Source of the DNA: Mesobacillus campisalis
GTDB lineage: Bacteria; Bacillota; Bacilli; Bacillales; Cytobacillaceae
Assembly (NCBI RefSeq): GCF_000986785.1
Contig: NZ_LAYY01000001.1
Location: 248,001-312,000, forward strand
Length of the DNA stretch: 64,000 nucleotides
Direction of reading: 5' to 3'
Part shown: in pieces, positions 29,068-37,453 of the stretch
Layout: every line of letters starts with the position of its first letter
Position numbering within the stretch: position 1 is the first letter of the stretch
Made by a program: the position numbers and the translations under genes
Notes under the pieces: generated by a model
What the model was told of the DNA's origin: nothing
Database searches by the model: none
What the model saw: the letters and a program-made list of their open reading frames with translations, nothing else

Positions 29068-30060
29068 TCAAACGTAATGACAAGCCGCTTTGTGTACTCT
29101 ATTGAGGTCTCTGAACTCGGGAGCCTCGGCCTTACACTTGTCGGTTGCCAGTGGGCAGCGCGAATGGAAGCGGCAGCCACTTGGAATATCCAAAGGACTT
29201 GGCACATCTCCTTTTAGCACAACCCGCTCCTTCTTCGCTTGACTAGAGACATCCGGGATCGCGGAAAATAAGGCTTTCGTATAAGGATGCTGCGGGTTCG
29301 AGTACATCTCATGCTTATCAGCAAGCTCAACCATCTTCCCCAGGTACATCACCCCAACACGATCACTAATATGTTTGACGACCGACAAATCATGCGAAAT
29401 AAAAATATAGGTTAGTTGATATTTTTGTTTTAATTTCTGAAGTAAGTTCAGCACTTGCGCCTGAACGGAAACATCCAGTGCTGAAACGGCTTCATCGCAA
29501 ATGATTAACTTCGGCCGTACGGCCAAAGCGCGGGCGATGCTGATCCGCTGTCTTTGCCCTCCGCTGAACTCATGAGGATAGCGCCAGTAATGCTCGGCAC
29601 GAAGACCGACATCCTGGAGGAGCTTCTGAACATAGTTAAGCTCTTTTTCCTTTGGAACGATTTTATGGACGTGCACGATTTCGCTTAACATCGCGCCCAC
29701 GGTCATCCGCTGATTCAACGAACCGAACGGGTCCTGGAAGATAATCTGGATATCCTTGCGCAGATCTCTGATTTCCTTCTTGGAGAGCTTGCTAATATCC
29801 TGCCCTTCAAATAATACCTCTCCGCCCGTTGGTGCCTGCAATTGAAGGATGGCTCGACCCATTGTCGATTTCCCACAGCCGGATTCGCCTACGATTCCGA
29901 GGGTTTCTCCCTTTTTAACGGAAAACGAGATATCATCAACGGCTTTTACCTCCTGCTTCTCGCGGCTGAAAAGTCCGGGTTTGCCGACAGGAAAGTATTT
30001 TTTCAATGACCTAACTTCCAATAAGCTGACTTGCGGCTGCTGTTTCTCGCATGCCTGCAT
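29068..30060 (-). CDS. Oligopeptide/dipeptide ABC transporter ATP-binding protein (OppF/DppF-type)
   Basis: A 330-residue ATPase. Walker A is [11 protein letters not shown], the ABC signature is FSGGQRQRISIARAL and Walker B is LIICDEAVSALD. The C-terminal cysteine-containing extension (SGCRFHSRCPLATDKC) is characteristic of the OppD/OppF group. Its ATG at 30060 has AGGAGGG upstream and lies inside the end of the OppD gene (50-base overlap), so the two are translationally coupled. With OppD it energises the peptide transporter encoded upstream. Confidence 0.92.
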   Translation of the reverse strand: MQACEKQQPQVSLLEVRSLKKYFPVGKPGLFSREKQEVKAVDDISFSVKKGETLGIVGESGCGKSTMGRAILQLQAPTGGEVLFEGQDISKLSKKEIRDLRKDIQIIFQDPFGSLNQRMTVGAMLSEIVHVHKIVPKEKELNYVQKLLQDVGLRAEHYWRYPHEFSGGQRQRISIARALAVRPKLIICDEAVSALDVSVQAQVLNLLQKLKQKYQLTYIFISHDLSVVKHISDRVGVMYLGKMVELADKHEMYSNPQHPYTKALFSAIPDVSSQAKKERVVLKGDVPSPLDIPSGCRFHSRCPLATDKCKAEAPEFRDLNRVHKAACHYV

Positions 30061-31063
30061 CGATCAATCCCTCCTTCTCCACTATTTCCCAACATTCGGT
30101 ATACTTCCAGCAATGCACCTGATGACCCGCTTCGCCACTGATCATTGGCGGTACTTCATTAAAACAAGCATTTGTCGCATATGGACATCTCGTTGAAAAT
30201 CGACAGCCCTTTGGCATTTCGTCAGGCGATGGCACCGACCCTTTGATAATCGGTAGCTCGTCCTGTTCCTCGTTCAGCTTTGGAATCGATTCAATAAGCC
30301 CCTGTGTGTACGGGTGCTGTGGATTCGCGAACAAGGTTTTCACGTCGCTATACTCAACAACCTTGCCGGCATACATGACCAGTACCTTATCAGCAATTTC
30401 TGATACGACGCCCAAATCATGGGTAATCATGATAATCGACATATGCAATTCCGTTTTTAACTTGTTCATCAATTCAAGAATCTGCGCCTGAATCGTCACG
30501 TCCAGGGCGGTTGTTGGCTCATCGGCAATGAGCAGTTTCGGATTGCAGGAGAGCGCCATTGCGATCATCACCCGTTGACGCATCCCGCCGCTTAGCTCAT
30601 GTGGGTATTGATGAATTCGTTTATCTGGAGAGGGAATCCCAACTAGCTTCAGCATGTCGATCGCCTTCTCCTCGGCCTGCTTCTTAGACAATTTTTGATG
30701 GAGTACGATTGATTCCGAGATTTGCCATCCTATTTTATGAACCGGATTTAAAGAAGTCATTGGCTCCTGGAAAATCATCGAAATCTCATTGCCGCGAATC
30801 TTGCTCATTTGCTTCTCGTTCAATCCTGTTAAGTCCTGCCCATCAAACAGGATTTCTCCCTCACTGACCTTCCCTGTTTTCGGCAGCAAGCCCATGATGG
30901 ACAACGAGGTTAAGCTTTTCCCGCAGCCGGACTCCCCTACGATACAGAGCGTTTCTCCTTTTTTTACCGAAAAGTTGATCCCATCGATGATCTTTGTAAA
31001 GGATTTTTTATTCTGAAATCCAACATGAAGATTCTTTACTGCTAATTGGTCCTTGCTGCTCAT
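30011..31063 (-). CDS. Oligopeptide/dipeptide ABC transporter ATP-binding protein (OppD/DppD-type)
   Basis: A 350-residue ATPase with Walker [12 protein letters not shown], signature [15 protein letters not shown], Walker [14 protein letters not shown] and the OppD/F cysteine tail ([16 protein letters not shown]). The serine or leucine variant after the P-loop (KSLTSLS) is common in OppD subunits. The binding site before the ATG is weak. The protein continues past the start of the OppF gene, which overlaps its last 16 codons. Confidence 0.92.
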   Translation of the reverse strand: MSSKDQLAVKNLHVGFQNKKSFTKIIDGINFSVKKGETLCIVGESGCGKSLTSLSIMGLLPKTGKVSEGEILFDGQDLTGLNEKQMSKIRGNEISMIFQEPMTSLNPVHKIGWQISESIVLHQKLSKKQAEEKAIDMLKLVGIPSPDKRIHQYPHELSGGMRQRVMIAMALSCNPKLLIADEPTTALDVTIQAQILELMNKLKTELHMSIIMITHDLGVVSEIADKVLVMYAGKVVEYSDVKTLFANPQHPYTQGLIESIPKLNEEQDELPIIKGSVPSPDEMPKGCRFSTRCPYATNACFNEVPPMISGEAGHQVHCWKYTECWEIVEKEGLIDAGMRETAAASQLIGS

Positions 31064-31095
31064 TCGCTACACCAGCCTTTCCCAGTTGAATTGGT

Positions 31096-31986
31096 TTATT
31101 TTAATTTTGGGTCAAGCATGTCACGGACGCCATCGCCAAATAAGTTAATTGAAATAACTGTTAAGAAGATAAAAATGCCCGGAGCAATCGCAATCCAAGG
31201 TGCATCCGCTAAATACCCTTGCCCGGCTGAAAGCATCGCGCCCCAGCTCGGCGTTGGCGGCTGAGTCCCGAGTCCAAGATAGCTTAGAGACGCTTCGGAA
31301 ATGATGGCCGAGGCAATTGCCAGTGTCGCCTGCACCATCATTGGTGCTAATGTGTTCGGAAAAATATGAACCAAGATAACGCGCCAGTCTCTAAGACCGG
31401 AAGCTTTGGCCGCTTCAACGTATTCTCGTTCGCGATGTGCTAAAACTTCGGCTCGAACGAGGCGGATGAAGTTCGGCGTCAATACAATCCCGATTGCGAT
31501 CATCGCGTTTTCTAACCCCGCTCCAAGTACAGCTGCCAAGGCAAGTGCTAGGACCAAGGACGGGAACGATAGCAATGCATCGGTAATCCTCATGATGATC
31601 TCATCGAGGAAGCCGCGGTAATAACCAGCGATCAAACCAACTGGAATCCCAACGCCAAGGGCAATTGCAACGGAAATTAATCCGGCCTGCAAACTGACCC
31701 TTGCTCCGAAAATGACCCGGCTAAAAATATCGCGGCCAATTTCATCGGTGCCCATCCAGTGCTCTGCACTTGGGCTATTCATGATTTTCGTATAGTCCTG
31801 TGCCCCCGGATCATATGGGGCAACCGCCGGTGCAAACAAGGCGGAGCCGATTAATAGGACAATGAAAAATCCGGCAACGACAGCGAGCTTATTTTGCAAA
31901 AAGCGCTTCAACATCCCCATGTACATTGTCGCTCGAGGACTTTGAACCTTTACCTCTTTAATCGTTGCTTCCTGCAGCTGTGCCAT
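31096..31986 (-). CDS. Oligopeptide/dipeptide ABC transporter permease (DppC/OppC-type)
   Basis: A 296-residue permease with a cytoplasmic N-terminus, one helix, then a five-helix BPD_transp_1 domain. The ATPase-contact loop is EYVEAAKASGLRDWRVILVHIFPN (EAA motif). The segment SAEHWMGTDEIGRDIFSRVI before the core is typical of the DppC/GsiD group. Its ATG overlaps the stop codon of the partner permease (TAATG). Confidence 0.92.
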   Translation of the reverse strand: MAQLQEATIKEVKVQSPRATMYMGMLKRFLQNKLAVVAGFFIVLLIGSALFAPAVAPYDPGAQDYTKIMNSPSAEHWMGTDEIGRDIFSRVIFGARVSLQAGLISVAIALGVGIPVGLIAGYYRGFLDEIIMRITDALLSFPSLVLALALAAVLGAGLENAMIAIGIVLTPNFIRLVRAEVLAHREREYVEAAKASGLRDWRVILVHIFPNTLAPMMVQATLAIASAIISEASLSYLGLGTQPPTPSWGAMLSAGQGYLADAPWIAIAPGIFIFLTVISINLFGDGVRDMLDPKLK

Positions 31987-32942
31987 TATTTTGCACCCCC
32001 TGAAAGCTTAATTCGTGGATCTAGGACAGAGTACAGCATATCGACTGTAAAATTGATAAATACCACAGCAAATGCCATAAACATAACGGCTCCTTGAACC
32101 ACTGGGAAGTCACGAGTCAAAATCGAGTTGACAACAAGCTGGCCTAAGCCTGGTACCGCAAAAATCGTCTCCGTAATGACCGCTCCACCTAAAAACGAAC
32201 CAACCTGCAGTCCACTAACGGTAATAACCGGAATCATGGCATTACGCAGGGCGTGTTTAAAAATAACCCCTTTTTCACGCAATCCTTTTGCATAGCCAGT
32301 ACGGATATATTCGGATTGGAGAACCTCTAATAAGCTTGAACGCAGCATCCGCGTTAATTCAGCGGATAAGCGAATTCCAACGGTGATCGCCGGTAAAATC
32401 ATCAGCATCAGGCTGCGCATTGGGTCCTGCCAAAACGGCGTATAGCCTGAAGGCGGGAACCAGCCTAAGCCAATTGAAAAGATGAAGATTAATAGAATCC
32501 CGAGGAAAAATGGCGGGATCGAAACGCCTGATAGGGCAAACAAGGTGCTTGAGTAATCCCAAAGTGTTCCCTTTCGGCTGGCACTAATAATTCCTGCTGG
32601 TAAAGCAATAAGGATTGCAACGAAAAAGGAGATGACCGTCAATTGCAGCGTAACAGGAATCTTCTGCTTCAATATCTCGGTCACCGCTGTGTTATCGATA
32701 TAGGAACGACCAAGGTCCCCTTGGATGACATTCGAAATCCAATTAAAATATTGCACATATAACGGGTCATTCAAGCCCATTTCAATCCGTAATTTTTCGA
32801 CTGCCTCCGGGGAAGCCTCCTGGCCTAGCTTCAGCAAAGCCGGATCTCCGGGTAATACATTGACTAATGAAAAGATAATGACACTCACAATAAATAAAAT
32901 CACGACCATTAGGCCCAATCTTCGCAGGATAAAAGAAACCAC
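31986..32942 (-). CDS. Oligopeptide/dipeptide ABC transporter permease (DppB/OppB-type)
   Basis: A 318-residue permease. It has the N-terminal LRRLGLMVVILFIVSVIIF helix, then VLPGDPALLKLGQ and MGLNDPLYVQYFNW as in DppB/GsiC. The EAA loop is SEYIRTGYAKGLREKGVIFK. I choose the GTG at 32942, seven bases after GGGGG; the open frame reaches ten codons higher without a site. It forms the membrane channel with the DppC-type partner. Confidence 0.9.
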   Translation of the reverse strand: MVSFILRRLGLMVVILFIVSVIIFSLVNVLPGDPALLKLGQEASPEAVEKLRIEMGLNDPLYVQYFNWISNVIQGDLGRSYIDNTAVTEILKQKIPVTLQLTVISFFVAILIALPAGIISASRKGTLWDYSSTLFALSGVSIPPFFLGILLIFIFSIGLGWFPPSGYTPFWQDPMRSLMLMILPAITVGIRLSAELTRMLRSSLLEVLQSEYIRTGYAKGLREKGVIFKHALRNAMIPVITVSGLQVGSFLGGAVITETIFAVPGLGQLVVNSILTRDFPVVQGAVMFMAFAVVFINFTVDMLYSVLDPRIKLSGGAK

Positions 32943-33011
32943 TGTTACACCCCCAATATTGAATAGAATCAATTATGACAGTCAGACGTCATACTTGATT
33001 CAGTTGTTCTT

Positions 33012-34559
33012 TTACTCAAATGAAACGGTTTCTGTTCGAACCATCATATCTGGAATTGCCTTAAAGCCGACAACATTCTTCTTCATCGCTTTGTAGTCGC
33101 GCTCATGGTACAAGAAGATGTATGGTGCATCATCCCAAATGATTTTGGAAGCTTCCTTGTACATTTCAGCACGGGCAGCTTGATCACTCGTTGTGCGCGC
33201 CTCGTCGATTAGCTCATCCACTTTCGGATTGGAATAATTCGTATAGTTGTTCGAAGCATCTGTGTACATGAAACGGTGAATATTGCCATCTGGGTCGGTA
33301 CGCCCGCTCCAGCCGTTGCGCACCGCTTGGAAATCACCAGTATCAAGTTGGTCAAGCAATGTTCCGAATTCAACCATCTCGATTTTAACGGTCATGCCCA
33401 CTTCACTCAGCATCGCTTGAATCATTTGCGCCATTTGTTCTTCCTCAGGATTCGGGCTGATTTTTAACGTAAAGTTCACATCCGTCACACCAGCATCAGC
33501 GAGAATCTGCTTTGCTTTTTCAACATCCGCTTTTGGCTGTTCAAAATCTGGCGCTGCCCAGCTGATTGGTGAAAAGGCACTCACCCCGATGGAGACGCCA
33601 TTATGGAAGACTACTTGTGCAATGGCTGAACGGTCAATCGCATAGTTGATAGCCTGACGAACTGCTTTATTGTCAAAAGGAGCAACCTCCGTATTCAAGT
33701 GAATTCCCTGGAATCCTAGGGAATCCTGATCAAGCAATGTGATATTCGGGTCATTTTTTAATTTCTCAATGTCTTTGTAAGCAATTTTATTTAAGATATC
33801 CAAATCACCAGATAATAGATTTGTTACACGAACGGTACTGTCAGGGAACGGACGAATCGTGACCTTCTCAATCGCCGGCTCGCCTCTCCAGTAATCTTCA
33901 AATCTCGTTAATTCAATATGGCTTTGTGATACACGATTTTCAAACTTATACGGGCCTGTCCCAACCGGCTTATTGGCAAAGTCATCGCCAAGCTCCTCAA
34001 TCGCCTTCGGTGAAACCATCATTCCTGCCCGGTCTGTCAGTACCGATAAAAATGGAGCAAATGGTTCGGATAATTTGATTTCTACCTTGTATTCCTCAAG
34101 AACGTTTACCTCAGAGATTAAGCCAACCTCTGAAGATCTTGGTGAGCTAAGCTCTGGATTTAGCATTCTTTCAAAGTTAAACTTTACCGCTTCCGCATTG
34201 AACGATGTTCCATCATGGAAAAGCACACCCTCTTGAAGGTCAAACGTATAAGTTAAGCCATCTTCAGAAATCTTCCAATCTGTTGCTAGCTCTGGAATAT
34301 ACTCTAAATTCTCATCAATTTCGATTAGTTTATTAAATAAGCTCTGGAACACCTGGCGATCAACTGCTGCTGATGACATATGCGGGTCAAGCTGTGGTGG
34401 ATCAGCATCCAAGCCAATCACTAATTCATCCTTAGCGACCGGCGGCTTGCTCTCTGCCGCTCCTCCAATTGCCTCTGTGTTTGTCTCACTTCCTCCAGAA
34501 CAAGCAGCCATGATCATTGATAACACCAGCAATAGAACTAATAGCAATCTCTTTTTCAC
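33012..34559 (-). CDS. Peptide ABC transporter substrate-binding lipoprotein (DppA/GsiB-type, SBP_bac_5)
   Basis: A 515-residue lipoprotein. The signal ends in the lipobox MIMAAC at about residue 20. The mature part shows the class-C binding-protein order: ELVIGLDADPPQLDPHMS, then LATDWKISEDGLTYTFDL, then GTGPYKFENRV, then the C-terminal domain. The GTG start follows AAGGAGG. It captures the ligand outside the cell for the DppBCDF-like parts that follow. The gamma-glutamyltransferase at the operon end suggests gamma-glutamyl peptides such as glutathione; this has not been shown. Confidence 0.9.
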   Translation of the reverse strand: MKKRLLLVLLLVLSMIMAACSGGSETNTEAIGGAAESKPPVAKDELVIGLDADPPQLDPHMSSAAVDRQVFQSLFNKLIEIDENLEYIPELATDWKISEDGLTYTFDLQEGVLFHDGTSFNAEAVKFNFERMLNPELSSPRSSEVGLISEVNVLEEYKVEIKLSEPFAPFLSVLTDRAGMMVSPKAIEELGDDFANKPVGTGPYKFENRVSQSHIELTRFEDYWRGEPAIEKVTIRPFPDSTVRVTNLLSGDLDILNKIAYKDIEKLKNDPNITLLDQDSLGFQGIHLNTEVAPFDNKAVRQAINYAIDRSAIAQVVFHNGVSIGVSAFSPISWAAPDFEQPKADVEKAKQILADAGVTDVNFTLKISPNPEEEQMAQMIQAMLSEVGMTVKIEMVEFGTLLDQLDTGDFQAVRNGWSGRTDPDGNIHRFMYTDASNNYTNYSNPKVDELIDEARTTSDQAARAEMYKEASKIIWDDAPYIFLYHERDYKAMKKNVVGFKAIPDMMVRTETVSFE

Positions 34560-34578
34560 CTTTGTGTTCCTCCTTGTT

Positions 34579-35292
34579 TTATATGTAAGATTTATTCACT
34601 TGTTTTTGTGCATGCATATAGCGGTTGGTCACCTCAAGGAGATGTTCCCTCATGACCGCTTTCGCCTGCAGTTTATTTCTTGTTTTAATGGCTTGATAAA
34701 TTTCCTGATGATACTGGAGGCTCTTCTCCTTGTTTTCCACCTTCAGTAAATCCTGCTTGAAGGAATGCAGCAGGTCGGCCAAAAAATGATAGACCCTGAT
34801 GAAGACGCTATTCCTTGTCGCTAGCACAATCGATTTATGAAACAGCTCATCCGCTTCGATTGTCGGTTTCTCCTGTTCAATCGCAAGGATATGTTTTGTG
34901 ATCGCTTGCTCCATCACCTTAAGCTCTTGATCGGTTGCCTTGAGAGCAGCGAGACCAGCCGACTCGACCTCAAGCATCAAACGGAATTCAAGCAAATCCC
35001 CTGAAATTTCCGTGTCAAGCAGCACAGACAGAACATAGGAATCGACGAGATTGGTAAAGTCCGTCTTCTTCACGAAGACCCCAATTCCCATGCGCTTCTC
35101 CACCACATCCATATCCACCAATGTGTTCAGTGCCTCTCTTAAGGAAGAACGCCCCACATTGAGAATTTGCATCAGCTCCCGCTCAGACGGTAGCTTGTCC
35201 CCTATTTGATAGTTTTCAAGCTTAATCTGCTCCAGCAAATACTCAGTTACCATCGTGCTCACCTTCTTCGCCAAACCCTCCCCCCTCTCCAT
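34579..35292 (-). CDS. GntR-family regulator with FCD ligand domain (FadR subfamily)
   Basis: A 237-residue regulator. The winged helix-turn-helix covers about residues 10-75 (KLPSERELMQILNVGRSSLREALNTL, the GntR signature, in two parts). The all-helical FCD domain (about 90-225) contains the metal/ligand-binding pattern EFRLMLEVESAGLAA and a late histidine. It is the first gene of the peptide-transport/gamma-glutamyltransferase operon, 19 bases before the binding-protein gene, so it most likely controls that operon and itself. The start is uncertain: the ATG at 35292 has only a weak site, and an internal GTG (codon 11) lies 13 bases after GGGGAGG. Confidence 0.87.
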   Translation of the reverse strand: MERGEGLAKKVSTMVTEYLLEQIKLENYQIGDKLPSERELMQILNVGRSSLREALNTLVDMDVVEKRMGIGVFVKKTDFTNLVDSYVLSVLLDTEISGDLLEFRLMLEVESAGLAALKATDQELKVMEQAITKHILAIEQEKPTIEADELFHKSIVLATRNSVFIRVYHFLADLLHSFKQDLLKVENKEKSLQYHQEIYQAIKTRNKLQAKAVMREHLLEVTNRYMHAQKQVNKSYI

Positions 35293-35578
35293 TCACCTAG
35301 TCCGACACGTCTTACCTGTCTGATATGCCCTTTACTTTAGCACAGTTATTTTTTAATTATCAGAAAAATGTAATGAAACCTGACATGGTTTTTTGAGGAA
35401 TGAGGAGCGAGGAAGCTCGGTACGTACCCTTAGCCCCTTCAAAACGAGTAAATTCTATTGATGCAAGAAAGGAGCACAAGGTACTTCACTTTGTTTAACT
35501 GAAAAGAGGGTAATCCTGGGAAGAGTATTTGTAATAACGACAACCTTCATCCGAACTTAACGAATGCAACATAAACAA
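35293..35578. other. Upstream region of the GntR operon
   Basis: About 285 bases with no gene. It must contain the operon promoter. A stretch at 35305-35330 (GACACGTCTTACCTGTC, a weak GACA...TGTC inverted repeat) is a possible GntR site, but the symmetry is short. Confidence 0.4.
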
Positions 35579-35605
35579 AAAAAGCATGGGTATGTCCCAT
35601 GCTTT
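35579..35605 (-). terminator. Intrinsic terminator downstream of the DUF4304 gene
   Basis: AAAGCATGGG pairs with CCCATGCTTT around a short loop; TTTTTGTTT follows on the minus strand. It lies after the decayed sarcosine-oxidase fragment. Confidence 0.78.
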
Positions 35606-35611
35606 CTAAGT

Positions 35612-35755
35612 AAACCGCTTCATTGAAAATGAAATCAAAATCAAATTCCGTTTTCCCTCTGTGATAAGTTGGCAAAGAATTTCGCCTGTCGCAACAGGAC
35701 TTTCTTATAGGTATTTGTATATATGAAGTAAGGGATGATCTCTAATAAAATCCTG
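35612..35755 (-). pseudogene. Decayed duplicate of the 3' end of the sarcosine oxidase-like gene
   Basis: Bases 35612-35690 match 36310-36390 closely (AACCGCTTCAT..GAAAATG, ATCAAATTCCGTTTT, CAAAGAATTTC), and 35728-35748 (TAATAAAATCCT) matches 36468-36480. The region between is shortened. It corresponds to the last ~55 codons of the intact gene 0.7 kb away, with the start and most of the gene missing, so it is a relic of a local duplication. The DUF4304 gene now lies between the two copies. Confidence 0.72.
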
Positions 35756-35796
35756 TATCAGGATTTTAGGATTGCCACAGGAACCGCCTACTGACT

Positions 35797-36237
35797 TCAC
35801 AATACCTGGGAGTTATCCTTAAAAAGTCCTTTCATCCAATTGCGGTCAGAGATAGGTAATAAATCCATTACTTGTGATGCAACTTGTTCGTAGTCTTCAT
35901 CACTTTTTGCCTTTCCATAGTTAAACCAATGGTCAGTATTGTCTTTCATATTTTCACTCAGTCTATAGCGGTCATTTACATCATAGGCCGTTAGTTTGTT
36001 TGGCGGTATTCCTTCTCCCCAGCTCATCGTTACTCCTTCCGGGGAACAGACGGCCAGCTCTACTACAAAAGACCCGCCGTAACGATTGAATTGAAAGGTA
36101 ATTAAGTCGATGTTGTCTTCATTTTGTCTTCTAAAGTGTGGAAAAGATCCTTTAAAACCATGTTCTCTTAAATAAGGAATAATAATCTTTTTTAAGGCAT
36201 TTGTCATAGCAGGACGACCATTTGAAGTCATGAACAA
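35797..36237 (-). CDS. DUF4304 domain protein
   Basis: A 146-residue soluble protein that I assign to the DUF4304 family from the N-terminal pattern IIIPYLREHGFKGSFPHFRR and the following strands (DLITFQFNRYGGSFVVEL). No catalytic motif is visible and the family function is not known to me. Start choice is open between the TTG at 36237 (six bases after GGAGG) and the ATG two codons later. It sits between an intact and a broken copy of the oxidase 3' end, so it probably arrived or moved with that rearrangement. Confidence 0.7.
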   Translation of the reverse strand: MFMTSNGRPAMTNALKKIIIPYLREHGFKGSFPHFRRQNEDNIDLITFQFNRYGGSFVVELAVCSPEGVTMSWGEGIPPNKLTAYDVNDRYRLSENMKDNTDHWFNYGKAKSDEDYEQVASQVMDLLPISDRNWMKGLFKDNSQVL

Positions 36238-36303
36238 TACTACCCTCCGATATTTAATTGATTATGTATTGAACTCACTCGTAAGGCTGTAAATCTGCCC
36301 ACT

Positions 36304-37431
36304 TCAACCAAACCGCTTCATCGAAAATGGATTCAAATCAAATTCCGTTTTTCCTTCTGTGATGAGCTGACAAAGAATTTCTCCTACAACACTGCTAAAC
36401 TTAAATCCATGCCCCGAAAATCCGCATGCAAGAAAGACATTCTGGAAGTTTGGGTGCTGATCGATAATAAAATCCTCATCGGGAGTGTTGGTGTAGGTGC
36501 ATGTCTTCCCAATTCTGTGTTCCAGTTCACCTGAGAAGTACTTTACTGCAAAGCCCGATACATCGCCTTTATCCTCGATGTAACTTCCGAAATCTGCTAA
36601 ACCCTCTTCCTGGGTTAAGTGCTGTCCCCCATCATGGCGGCCAATTTTGACGCCAGCTTCTTCGATACTTGGGAAACCATAAAATAATTCGTTTTGAAGC
36701 TCGAAAGCAAAGGCCGGAAAATGGCTGGAATGATACAAACCTTCATCACATTCAAACCATGAGAACGTCTTTCTCACCGGCTGCAATGGAAGGTCAATTC
36801 CTAATGAAGGCAGGAGCTTGGGTGTTCCTTTCCCTGCGGTGACAATTAAGGAATCGCTGGTATAGTTCCCTGCTTCCGTCTCGACATAGACCCTGTCCTC
36901 TTCCGCTGTTACACCTTTTACCTTTGTATTCACTTTTAGATGCGCACCGTTTTCGATCGCAAGCTCGCGATAAACTTCTATACACGCCTCACTAAATAAC
37001 ACACCGGAGTTGTTTTCGTAGCAGCCAATCATCTCCTCGGGTACGGAAAAGCCTTCCCATCTGTGATTGATTTCAGAAGAACTTAGTTTTTCAACAGGCA
37101 GGGAATGACGCTCAGCACTTTTCAGGATATTATGTATGAAGGCAGATTCAGGTACCCCTACATTTAACACACCTGTTTGCAAAAACAGTTTTTTGTCCGT
37201 TAGATTCTGCAGTTCCAGCCATAGCTCCTGAGCCCTTAAGGCCAAAGCCACGTACTCCTCCCCTTCCCCGTACGCATGCCGGATAATCCGGGTTTCACCG
37301 TGGTGGGACCCTTCAGAGTGTGGCGGATTATGTGAATCTAGTAATAAAACCTTTTTTCCGCTTTTGGATAAATAATAGCCTGCGGACATCCCCATTGAAC
37401 CAGCCCCTATGATGATGACATCATAATGCAT
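36304..37431 (-). CDS. Monomeric sarcosine oxidase / N-methyl-amino-acid oxidase-like flavoenzyme
   Basis: A 375-residue FAD oxidase of the MSOX/MTOX family that oxidises N-methyl or cyclic secondary amino acids. The N-terminal FAD fold is YDVIIIGAGSMGMSAGYYL with LLLDSHNPPHSEGSHHGETR, the family hallmark. The cysteine that anchors FAD covalently in MSOX is preserved in GKTCTYTNTPDEDFIID. GGAGGGGGAG precedes the ATG at 37431; the MFS exporter gene upstream ends 23 bases before this start, so the two are probably co-transcribed. The exact amine is not predictable. Confidence 0.88.
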   Translation of the reverse strand: MHYDVIIIGAGSMGMSAGYYLSKSGKKVLLLDSHNPPHSEGSHHGETRIIRHAYGEGEEYVALALRAQELWLELQNLTDKKLFLQTGVLNVGVPESAFIHNILKSAERHSLPVEKLSSSEINHRWEGFSVPEEMIGCYENNSGVLFSEACIEVYRELAIENGAHLKVNTKVKGVTAEEDRVYVETEAGNYTSDSLIVTAGKGTPKLLPSLGIDLPLQPVRKTFSWFECDEGLYHSSHFPAFAFELQNELFYGFPSIEEAGVKIGRHDGGQHLTQEEGLADFGSYIEDKGDVSGFAVKYFSGELEHRIGKTCTYTNTPDEDFIIDQHPNFQNVFLACGFSGHGFKFSSVVGEILCQLITEGKTEFDLNPFSMKRFG

Positions 37432-37453
37432 ATGGCTCACTCCCCCTCCTAAA

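Noticed and set aside
29004-29207. Longer start for the gamma-glutamyltransferase
   Set aside because: The extension overlaps the end of the OppF-type gene and has no binding site; the ATG at 29003 has a good one.
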